Below are positions 1 to 10,700 of a stretch of DNA of 64,000 bases, in pieces. A program made the translations under genes and the position numbers. How positions within the stretch are numbered: the stretch's first letter is position 1; every line of letters begins with the position of its first letter. Location: positions 82,073,816 through 82,137,815 of the forward strand of contig CM072801.1 in NCBI GenBank assembly GCA_037013495.1, in the 5' to 3' direction. The notes below the pieces were generated by a model. That model saw only the letters and a program-made list of their open reading frames with translations. It was not told where the DNA came from and did no database searches. The DNA comes from Hippophae tibetana. Its lineage: Eukaryota > Streptophyta > Magnoliopsida > Rosales > Elaeagnaceae.

Positions 1-44
1 TTTGACTGGGGTATCGTAACGACTATTGTAATATATCAAAATCG

Positions 45-50
45 GAGCTC
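45..50. other. Conserved GAGCTC (SacI) site, once per monomer (example)
   Basis: The palindrome sits in cggagctcgtctcg and is present in most monomers, so it should yield a ladder of about 363 bp. It is lost in some by CpG-type or other changes: gcttgt near 25,133, gctagt at 33,842 and 45,824, ggggctcg near 10,221. GGATCC and AGATCT occur only in subsets and would report higher-order structure. Confidence 0.75.
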
Positions 51-634
51 GTCTCGATCCATACAATAATTGTTGGCCTAGCATTGGAACTTGATTTCCG
101 TACCCAAATTGCATCGTTTACATAACTTTTCGAGGGTTTGAAGATTTTGTCTAAATTTCCGGTTTACTTACTTTCGATTTGAATCAATAGAGTTGTAAAT
201 GAGATATTGGATCCGAAAAAGGTTTCTTTATTTATTTGGTCATTAACTCTGTATTCTTCCTAAAAACGTATGGGAGCAGAAAAAGAAAGGGGCTAGTTTT
301 CATAACTTCAAAAATACGAAAAAATTTGATGAATCAGACTTCCAACATCGAATGACCATAACTTTTGAGTGGGGTAACGTAACGACTATTATAATATATC
401 AAATCGGAGCTCGTCTCGATCCATACAATAATTGTTAGCCTAGCATTGGAACCTGATTTCCGTACCCAAATTCCATCGTTTACATAACTTATCGAGGGTT
501 TGAAGAGTTTGTCATAAATTTCCGGTTTACTTACTTTCGATCTGAATCAATAGAGCTCTAAATGAGATATTGGATCCGACAAAGGTTTCTTTATTTATTT
601 GGTCAATAAATCTGTATTCTTCATAAAAAACTAT

Positions 635-655
635 GGGAGGAGAAAAAGAAAGGGG
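635..655 (+). other. Polypurine tract of the monomer (example, 21 nt)
   Basis: In monomers with gggaggag the run from ggg to gggg is 21 consecutive purines. In most other monomers a single C or T (gggagcag or gggagtag) interrupts it. The tract occurs once per monomer, with its purines always on the plus strand. Together with the adjacent A-run it is among the best conserved parts of the monomer. A role in nucleosome phasing or triplex formation is only inference. Confidence 0.6.
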
Positions 656-1089
656 TTAGTTTTCATAATTTTAAAAATAACAAAACATTTGATGAATCAG
701 ACTTACAACATCAAATGACCATAACTTTTGACTGGGGTAACGTAACGACTATTATAATATATCAAATCGGAGCTCATCTCGATCCATACAATAATTGTTT
801 GCCTCGGAATGGAACCTGATTTCTGTACCCAAATTCCATCGTTTACAAAACTTATCGAGGGTTTGAAGATTTTGTCGTAAATTTCCGGTTTACTTACCTT
901 CGATATGATTCAATAGATCTGTAAATGAGATATTGGATCCGACAAAGGTTTCTATATTTATTTGACCATTAAATCTGTATTCTTCCTAAAAAACTATGGG
1001 AGTAGAAAAAGAAAGGGGCAAGTTTTCAAAACTTCAAAAATACGAAAACATTTGATGAATCAGACTTCCAACATCAAATGACCATAACT

Positions 1090-1453
1090 TTTAACTAGGG
1101 TATCGTAACGACTATTATAATATATCAAAATCGGAGCTCGTCTCGATCCATACAATAATTGTTGGCCTAGCATTGGAACCTGATTTCCGTACCCAAATTC
1201 CATCGTTTACATAACTTATCGAGGGTTTGAAGATTTTGTCGTAAATTTCCGGTTTACTTACTTTCGATTTGAATCAATAGAGCTGTAAATGAGATATTGG
1301 ATCCGAAAAAGGTTTCTTTATTTATTTGGTCATTAAATCTGTATTCTTCCTAAAAAACTATGGGAGCAGAAAAAGAAAGGGGCTAGTTTTCATAATTTCA
1401 AAAATAACAAAACATTTGATGAATCAGACTTTCAACATCAAATGACCATACCT
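1090..1453 (+). repeat. Representative type A monomer (364 bp)
   Basis: This monomer is an example of subfamily A. Its diagnostic positions are cctagcattgg, ttccgtaccc, tttccggtttacttac, ctttcgatttgaatc, gtaaatgagatattgg and the ggatccg (BamHI) form. It also has the extra A in atcaaaatcgg, which makes it 364 rather than 363 bp. Type A variants differ after gactatt, reading gtaatat, ataatat or gaaatat. The phase used here is arbitrary because a tandem array has no natural start. Confidence 0.9.
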
Positions 1454-4359
1454 TTTGACTGGGGTATCGTAACGACTATTGTAATATATCAAAATCGGAG
1501 CTCGTCTCGATCCATACAATAATTGTTGGCCTAGCATTGGAACTTGATTTCCGTACCCAAATTGCATCGTTTACATAACTTTTCGAGGGTTTGAAGATTT
1601 TGTCTAAATTTCCGGTTTACTTACTTTCGATTTGAATCAATAGAGTTGTAAATGAGATATTGGATCCGAAAAAGGTTTCTTTATTTATTTGGTCATTAAC
1701 TCTGTATTCTTCCTAAAAACGTATGGGAGCAGAAAAAGAAAGGGGCTAGTTTTCATAACTTCAAAAATACGAAAAAATTTGATGAATCAGACTTCCAACA
1801 TCGAATGACCATAACTTTTGAGTGGGGTAACGTAACGACTATTATAATATATCAAATCGGAGCTCGTCTCGATCCATACAATAATTGTTAGCCTAGCATT
1901 GGAACCTGATTTCCGTACCCAAATTCCATCGTTTACATAACTTATCGAGGGTTTGAAGAGTTTGTCATAAATTTCCGGTTTACTTACTTTCGATCTGAAT
2001 CAATAGAGCTCTAAATGAGATATTGGATCCGACAAAGGTTTCTTTATTTATTTGGTCAATAAATCTGTATTCTTCATAAAAAACTATGGGAGGAGAAAAA
2101 GAAAGGGGTTAGTTTTCATAATTTTAAAAATAACAAAACATTTGATGAATCAGACTTACAACATCAAATGACCATAACTTTTGACTGGGGTAACGTAACG
2201 ACTATTATAATATATCAAATCGGAGCTCATCTCGATCCATACAATAATTGTTTGCCTCGGAATGGAACCTGATTTCTGTACCCAAATTCCATCGTTTACA
2301 AAACTTATCGAGGGTTTGAAGATTTTGTCGTAAATTTCCGGTTTACTTACCTTCGATATGATTCAATAGATCTGTAAATGAGATATTGGATCCGACAAAG
2401 GTTTCTATATTTATTTGACCATTAAATCTGTATTCTTCCTAAAAAACTATGGGAGTAGAAAAAGAAAGGGGCAAGTTTTCAAAATTTCAAAAATACGAAA
2501 ACATTTGATGAATCAGACTTCCAACATCAAATGACCATAACTTTTAACTAGGGTATCGTAACGACTATTATAATATATCAAAATCGGAGCTCGTCTCGAT
2601 CCATACAATAATTGTTGGCCTAGCATTGGAACCTGATTTCCGTACCCAAATTCCATCGTTTACATAACTTATCGAGGGTTTGAAGATTTTGTCGTAAATT
2701 TCCGGTTTACTTACTTTCGATTTGAATCAATAGAGCTGTAAATGAGATATTGGATCCGAAAAAGGTTTCTTTATTTATTTGGTCATTAAATCTGTATTCT
2801 TCCTAAAAAACTATGGGAGCAGAAAAAGAAAGGGGCTAGTTTTCATAATTTCAAAAATAACAAAACATTTGATGAATCAGACTTTCAACATCAAATGACC
2901 ATACCTTTTGACTGGGGTATCGTAACGACTATTGTAATATATCAAAATCGGAGCTCGTCTCGATCCATACAATAATTGTTGGCCTAGCATTGGAACTTGA
3001 TTTCCGTACCCAAATTCCATCGTTTACATAACTTTTCGAGGGTTTGAAGATTTTGTCTAAATTTCCGGTTTACTTACTTTCGATTTGAATCAATAGAGTT
3101 GTAAATGAGATATTGGATCCGAAAAAGGTTTCTTTATTTATTTGGTCATTAACTCTGTATTCTTCCTAAAAACGTATGGGAGCAGAAAAAGAAAGGGGCT
3201 AGTTTTCATAACTTCAAAAATACGAAAAAATTTGATGAATCAGACTTCCAACATCGAATGACCATAACTTTTGAGTGGGGTAACGTAACGACTATTATAA
3301 TATATCAAATCGGAGCTCGTCTCGATCCATACAATAATTGTTAGCCTAGCATTGGAACCTGATTTCCGTACCCAAATTCCATCGTTTACATAACTTATCG
3401 AGGGTTTGAAGAGTTTGTCATAAATTTCCGGTTTACTTACTTTCGATCTGAATCAATAGAGCTGTAAATGAGATATTGGATCCGACAAAGGTTTCTTTAT
3501 TTATTTGGTCAATAAATCTGTATTCTTCATAAAAAACTATGGGAGGAGAAAAAGAAAGGGGTTAGTTTTCATAATTTGAAAAATAACAAAACATTTGATG
3601 AATCAGACTTACAACATCAAATGACCATAACTTTTGACTGGGGTAACGTAACGACTATTATAATATATCAAATCGGAGCTCATCTCGATCCATACAATAA
3701 TTGTTTGCCTCAGAATGGAACCTGATTTCTGTACCCAAATTCCATCGTTTACAAAACTTATCGAGGGTTTGAAGATTTTGTCGTAAATTTCCGGTTTACT
3801 TACCTTCGATATGATTCAATAGATCTGTAAATGAGATATTGGATCCGACAAAGGTTTCTATATTTATTTGACCATTAAATCTGTATTCTTCCTAAAAAAC
3901 TATGGGAGTAGAAAAAGAAAGGGGCAAGTTTTCAAAATTTCAAAAATACGAAAACATTTGATGAATCAGACTTCCAACATCAAATGACCATAACTTTTAA
4001 CTAGGGTATCGTAACGACTATTATAATATATCAAAATCGGAGCTCGTCTCGATCCATACAATAATTGTTGGCCTAGCATTGGAACCTGATTTCCGTACCC
4101 AAATTCCATCGTTTACATAACTTATCGAGGGTTTGAAGATTTTGTCGTAAATTTCCGGTTTACTTACTTTCGATTTGAATCAATAGAGCTGTAAATGAGA
4201 TATTGGATCCGAAAAAGGTTTCTTTATTTATTTGGTCATTAAATCTGTCTTCTTCCTAAAAACGTATGGGAGCAGAAAAAGAAAGGGGCTAGTTTTCATA
4301 ATTTCAAAAATAACAAAACATTTGATGAATCAGACTTTCAACATCAAATGACCATAACT

Positions 4360-5227
4360 TTTGACTGGGGTATCGTAACGACTATTGTAATATATCAAAA
4401 TCGGAGCTCGTCTCGATCCATACAATAATTGTTGGCCTAGCATTGGAACCTGATTTCCGTACCCAAATTCCATCGTTTACATAACTTATCTAGGGTTTGA
4501 AGATTTTGTCGTAAATTTCGGGTTTACTTACTTTCGATTTGAATCAAAAGAGCTGTAAATGAGATATCGGATCCGAAAAAGGTTTCTTTATTTATTTGTT
4601 CATTAAATCTGTATTCTTCCTAAAAACGTATGGGAGCAGAAAAAAGAAAGGGGCTAATTTTCATAATTTCAAAAATAACAAAACATTTGATGAATTAGAC
4701 TTCCAACATCAAATGACCATAACTTTTGACTAGGGTATCGTAACGACTATTATAATATATCAAATCGGAGCTCGTCTCGATCCATACAATAATTGTGGGC
4801 CTCGGAATGGAACTTGATTTCTGTACCCAAATTCCATCGTTTACATAACTTATCGAGGGTTTTAAAATTTTGTCGTAAATTTGCGGTTTACTTACCTTCG
4901 ATATGATTCAATAGAGCTGTCAATGAGATATTGGTTCCGACAAAGGTTTCTTTATTTATTTGGTCATTAAATCTGTATTCTTCCTAAAAAACTATGGGAG
5001 CAGAAAAAGAAAAGGGCTAGTTTTCATAATTTCAAAAATAACAAAACATTTGATGAATGAGACTTCCAACATCAAATGACCATAACTTTTGACTAAGGTA
5101 TCGTAACGACTATTATAATATATCAAATCGGAGCTCGTTTTGATCCATACAATAATTGTTGGCCTCGGAATGGAACTTGATTTCTGTACCCAAATTCCAT
5201 CGTTTACATAACTTATCGAGGGTTTGA
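4360..5227 (+). repeat. Divergent monomer segment between 4-mer HOR blocks
   Basis: These monomers leave the 4-mer pattern. They carry private variants: tatctaggg, tttcgggtttac, caaaagagc, gatatcgg, tttgttcatt, gaattagac, tgtgggcctcgg, gggttttaaaatt and gactaaggtatcg. The same set recurs with a shift of 2,545 bp (7 monomers) at 6905 to about 7750, so the segment was copied along with intervening 4-mer sequence. Confidence 0.85.
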
Positions 5228-5450
5228 AGATTTTGTCGTAAATTTCCGGTTTACTTACTTTCGATTTGAATCAATAGAGCTGTAAATGAGATATTGGATC
5301 CGAAAAAGGTTTCTTTATTTATTTGGTCATTAAATCTGTCTTCTTCCTAAAAACGTATGGGAGCAGAAAAAGAAAGGGGCTAGTTTTCATAATTTCAAAA
5401 ATAACAAAACATTTGATGAATCAGACTTTCAACATCAAATGACCATAACT

Positions 5451-5813
5451 TTTGACTGGGGTATCGTAACGACTATTGTAATATATCAAAATCGGAGCTC
5501 GTCTCGATCCATACAATAATTGTTGGCCTAGCATTGGAACCTGATTTCCGTACCCAAATTCCATCGTTTACATAACTTATCGAGGGTTTGAAGAGTTTGT
5601 CATAAATTTCCGGTTTACTTACTTTCGATCTGAATCAATAGAGCTCTAAATGAGATATTGGATCCGACAAAGGTTTCTTTATTTATTTGGTCAATAAATC
5701 TGTATTCTTCATAAAAAACTATGGGAGGAGAAAAAGAAAGGGGTTAGTTTTCATAATTTTAAAAATAACAAAACATTTGATGAATCAGACTTACAACATC
5801 AAATGACCATAAC
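5451..5813 (+). repeat. Hybrid monomer (recombination junction)
   Basis: The first part, through cctagcattggaacctgat and the cataacttat stretch, follows the monomer at 4360. From about 5593 (gagtttgtcataaattt, then gatctgaatc, gctctaaatgag and ttcataaaaaac) it follows monomer 2 of the 4-mer HOR. The switch lies in the shared block at roughly 5545-5593. It looks like an out-of-register exchange that returned the array to the 4-mer order. Confidence 0.8.
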
Positions 5814-6780
5814 TTTTGACTGGGGTAACGTAACGACTATTATAATATATCAAATCGGAGCTCATCTCGATCCATACAATAATTGTTTGCCTCGGAATGG
5901 AACCTGATTTCTGTACCCAAATTCCATCGTTTACAAAACTTATCGAGGGTTTGAAGATTTTGTCGTAAATTTCCGGTTTACTTACCTTCGATATGATTCA
6001 ATAGATCTGTAAATGAGATATTGGATCCGACAAAGGTTTCTATATTTATTTGACCATTAAATCTGTATTCTTCCTAAAAAACTATGGGAGTAGAAAAAGA
6101 AAGGGGCAAGTTTTCAAAATTTCAAAAATACGAAAACATTTGATGAATCAGACTTCCAACATCAAATGACCATAACTTTTAACTAGGGTATCGTAACGAC
6201 TATTATAATATATCAAAATCGGAGCTCGTCTCGATCCATACAATAATTGTTGGCCTAGCATTGGAACCTGATTTCCGTACCCAAATTCCATCGTTTACAT
6301 AACTTATCGAGGGTTTGAAGATTTTGTCGTAAATTTCCGGTTTACTTACTTTCGATTTGAATCAATAGAGCTGTAAATGAGATATTGGATCCGAAAAAGG
6401 TTTCTTTATTTATTTGGTCATTAAATCTGTATTCTTCCTAAAAAACTATGGGAGCAGAAAAAGAAAGGGGCTAGTTTTCATAATTTCAAAAATAACAAAA
6501 CATTTGATGAATCAGACTTTCAACATCAAATGACCATACCTTTTGACTGGGGTATCGTAACGACTATTGTAATATATCAAAATCGGAGCTCGTCTCGATC
6601 CATACAATAATTGTTGGCCTAGCATTGGAACTTGATTTCCGTACCCAAATTCCATCGTTTACATAACTTTTCGAGGGTTTGAAGATTTTGTCTAAATTTC
6701 CGGTTTACTTACTTTCGATTTGAATCAATAGAGTTGTAAATGAGATATTGGATCCGAAAAAGGTTTCTTTATTTATTTGG
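5593..6780 (+). repeat. Partial fourth copy of the 4-mer HOR
   Basis: From the junction near 5593 the order is monomer 2, 3, 4, then 1 of the 1,453-bp HOR. The private markers match: tcataaaaaac with gggaggag, tttgcctcgg, tttaactaggg and gtctaaatttcc. The gctctaaatg variant matches copies 1 and 2 rather than copy 3. At about 6745-6790 the monomer 1 sequence switches to the ctgtcttcttcc variant also seen near 4248 and 5340. This is a second hybrid junction. Confidence 0.82.
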
Positions 6781-6904
6781 TCATTAAATCTGTCTTCTTC
6801 CTAAAAACGTATGGGAGCAGAAAAAGAAAGGGGCTAGTTTTCATAATTTCAAAAATAACAAAACATTTGATGAATCAGACTTTCAACATCAAATGACCAT
6901 AACT

Positions 6905-7750
6905 TTTGACTGGGGTATCGTAACGACTATTGTAATATATCAAAATCGGAGCTCGTCTCGATCCATACAATAATTGTTGGCCTAGCATTGGAACCTGATT
7001 TCCGTACCCAAATTCCATCGTTTACATAACTTATCTAGGGTTTGAAGATTTTGTCGTAAATTTCGGGTTTACTTACTTTCGATTTGAATCAAAAGAGCTG
7101 TAAATGAGATATCGGATCCGAAAAAGGTTTCTTTATTTATTTGTTCATTAAATCTGTATTCTTCCTAAAAACGTATGGGAGCAGAAAAAAGAAAGGGGCT
7201 AATTTTCATAATTTCAAAAATAACAAAACATTTGATGAATTAGACTTCCAACATCAAATGACCATAACTTTTGACTAGGGTATCGTAACGACTATTATAA
7301 TATATCAAATCGGAGCTCGTCTCGATCCATACAATAATTGTGGGCCTCGGAATGGAACTTGATTTCTGTACCCAAATTCCATCGTTTACATAACTTATCG
7401 AGGGTTTTAAAATTTTGTCGTAAATTTGCGGTTTACTTACCTTCGATATGATTCAATAGAGCTGTCAATGAGATATTGGTTCCGACAAAGGTTTCTTTAT
7501 TTATTTGGTCATTAAATCTGTATTCTTCCTAAAAAACTATGGGAGCAGAAAAAGAAAAGGGCTAGTTTTCATAATTTCAAAAATAACAAAACATTTGATG
7601 AATGAGACTTCCAACATCAAATGACCATAACTTTTGACTAAGGTATCGTAACGACTATTATAATATATCAAATCGGAGCTCGTTTTGATCCATACAATAA
7701 TTGTTGGCCTCGGAATGGAACTTGATTTCTGTACCCAAATTCCATCGTTT
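6905..7750 (+). repeat. Shifted copy of the 4360-5205 segment (offset 2,545 bp, 7 monomers)
   Basis: The private variants of 4360-5205 reappear in the same order: tatctaggg, tttcgggtttac, gatatcgg, tttgttcatt, gaattagac, tgtgggcctcgg and gactaaggtatcg. The copies part at about 5228/7770. There the first reads gggtttgaag with tttccgg, and the second reads gggttttaaattattg with tttgcgg. Confidence 0.83.
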
Positions 7751-10700
7751 ACATAACTTATCGAGGGTTTTAAATTATTGTCGTAAATTTGCGGTTTACT
7801 TACCTTCGATATGATTCAATAGAGCTGTCAATGAGATATTGGTTCCGACAAAGGTTTCTTTATTTATTTGGTCATTAAATCTGTATTCTTCCTAAAAACG
7901 TATGGGAGTAGAAAAAGAAAGGGGCTAGTTTTCAAAACTTCAAAAATATGAAATCATTTGATGAATCAGACTTCCAACATCAAATGACCATAACTTTTAA
8001 CTAGGGTATCGTAACGACTATTATAATATATCAAAATTGGAGCTCGTCTCGATCCATACAATAATTGTTGGCCTAGCATTGGAACCTGATTTCCGTACCC
8101 AAATTCCATATTTTACATAACTTATCGAGGGTTTGAAGATTTTGTCGTAAATTTCCGGTTTACTTACTTTCAATTTGAATCAATAGAGCTGTAAATGAGA
8201 TATTGGATCCGACAAAGGTTTCTTTATTTATTTGGTCATTAAATCTGTATTCTTCCTAAAAAACAATGGGAGCAGAAAAAGAAATGGGCTAGTTTTCATA
8301 ATTTCAAAAATAACAAACCATTTGATGAATCAGACTTCCAACATCAAATGACCATAACTTTTGACTGGGGTAACGTAACGACTATTATAATATATCAAAT
8401 CGGAGCTCATCTCAATCCATACAATAATTGTTGGCCTCGGAATGGAACCTGGTTTCTGTACCCAAATTCCATCGTTTGCATAACTTATCGAGTGTTTGAA
8501 GATTTTGTCGTAAATTTGCGGTTTACTTACCTTCGATATGATTAAATAGATCCGTCAATGAGATATTGGTTCCGACAAAGGTTTCTATATTTATTTGGTC
8601 ATTAAATCTGTATTCTTCCTAAAAAACTATGGGAGTAGAAAAAGAAAATGGCTAGTTTTCATAATTTCAAAAATAACAAAACATTTAATGAATGAGACTT
8701 CCAACATCAAATGACCATAACTTTTGACTAGGGTATCGTAACGACTATTATAATATATCAAATCGGAGCTCGTCTCGATCCATACAATAATTGTTGGCCT
8801 CAGAATGGAACCTGATTTTTGTACCCAAATTCCATCGTTTACATAACTTATCGAGGGTTTGAAGATTTTGTCGTAAATTTCCAGTTTACTTACTTTCGAT
8901 TTGAATCAAGAGAGCTGTAAATGAGATATTGGATCCGACAAAGGTTTCTTTATTTATTTGGTCATTAAATCTGTATTCTTCCTAAAAACGTATGGGAGCA
9001 GAAAAAGAAAGGGGCTAGTTTTCATAATTTCAAAAATAACAAAACATTTGATGAATCAGACTTCCAACATCAAATGACCATAACTTTTGACTAGGGTATC
9101 GTAACGACTATTATAATATATCAAATGGAAGCTCGTCTCGATCCATACAATAATTGTTGGCCTCGGAATGGGACCTGATTTCTGTACCCAAATTCCATCA
9201 TTTACATAACTTATCGAGGGTTTGAAGATTTTGTCGTAAATTTCCGGTTTACTTACCTTCGTTATGATTCAATAGATCTGTCAATGAGATATAGGTTCCG
9301 ACAAAGGTTTCTTAATTTATTTGGTCATTAAATCTGTATTCTTCCTAAAAACGTATGGGAGCATAAAAAGAAAGGGGCTAGTTTTCATAATTTCAAAAAT
9401 AACAAAACATTTGATGAATGAGACTTCCAACTTCAAATGACCATAACTTTTGACTAGGGTATCGTAACGACTATTATAATATATCAAATCGGAGCTCGTC
9501 TCGATCCATACAATAATTGTTGGTCTCGAAATGGAACCTGATTTTTGTACCCAAATTCCATCGTTTACATAACTTATCGAGGGTTTTAAGATTTTGTCGT
9601 AAATTTGCGGTTTTGCTTACCTTCGATATGATTCAATAGAACTGTCAATGAGATATTGGTTCCGAGAAAAGGTTTCTTTATTTTTTTGTCATTAAATCTG
9701 TATTCTTCCTAAAAACGTATGGAAGCAGAAAAAGAAAGGGGCTTGTTTTCAAAGCTTCAAAAATACGAAAACATTTGATGAATCAGACTTCCAACATCAA
9801 ATGACCATAACTTTTAACTAGGGTATCGTAACGACTATTATAATATATCAAAATCGGAGCTCGTCTCAATCCATACAATAATTGTTGGCCTAGCATTGGA
9901 ACCTAATTTCCGTACCCAAATTCCATCTTTTACATAACTTATCGAGGGTTTGAAGATTTTGTCGTAAATTTGCGATTTACTTACCTTCGATATGATTCAA
10001 TAGAGCTGTCAATGAGATATTGTTTCCGACAAAGGTTTCTTTATTTATTTGGTCATTAAATCTGTATTCTTATTAAAAACGTATGGGAGCAGAAAAAGAA
10101 AGGGGCTAGTTTTCAAAACTTCAAAAATACGAAAACATTTGATGAATCAGACTTCCAACATCAAATGACCATAACTTTTGACTATGGTATCGTAACGACT
10201 ATTATAATATATCAAAATCGGGGCTCGTCTCGATCCATACAATAATTGTTGGCCTAGCATTGGAACCTGATTTCCGTACCCAAATTCCATCGTTTACATA
10301 ACTTATGGAGGGTTTTAAGATTTTATCGTAAATTTGCGGTTTACTTACTTTCGATTTAAATCAATAGAGCTGTCAATGAGATATTGGATCCGAAAAAGGT
10401 TTCTTTATTTATTTGGTCATTAAATCTGTATTCTTCCTAAAAAACTATGGGAGCAGAAAAAGGAAGGAGCTAGTTTTCATAATTTCAAATATAACAAAAC
10501 ATTTGATGAATCACACTTCCAACATCAAATGACCATAACATTTGACTGGGGTATCGTAACGACTATTATAATATATCAAATCGGAGCTCGTCTCGATCCA
10601 TACAATAATTGTTGGCCTCGGAATGGAACCTGATTTTTGTACCCAAATTCCATCGTTTACATAACTTATCGAGGGTTTTAAGATTTTGTCGTAAATTTGC

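Larger units (their letters stand above)
1..4359 (+). repeat. 4-mer higher-order repeat, 3 tandem copies of 1,453 bp
   Basis: Four distinguishable monomers repeat as a block at 1-1453, 1454-2906 and 2907-4359. Markers that recur once per block include gtctaaatttcc (monomer 1), gaagagtttgtcat (monomer 2), cattcttcataaaaa-type tcataaaaaac with gggaggag (monomer 2), tttgcctc(g/a)gaatgg (monomer 3) and tttaactaggg (monomer 4). The copies differ at only a few positions: attgcatcg versus attccatcg, gctcta versus gctgta, and cctcgg versus cctcagg-type cctcag. The last monomer of copy 3 switches near 4248 to a variant with ctgtcttcttcc and aaaaacgtatggg. Confidence 0.93.

Noticed and set aside
27-40. 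TATA-like promoter in attataatatatc
   Set aside because: It is simply the AT-rich part of every monomer, with no downstream gene and no other promoter element. Repeat-derived transcription is possible but not shown by sequence.
635-660. Retrotransposon polypurine tract or LTR boundary
   Set aside because: The purine run is followed by ctag or ttag rather than a TG-starting LTR. No primer-binding site, terminal repeat, protein domain or target-site duplication is visible.
1-4359. CRISPR array
   Set aside because: There are no short identical repeats separated by unique spacers. The whole 363-bp unit repeats and the variation is scattered point changes.
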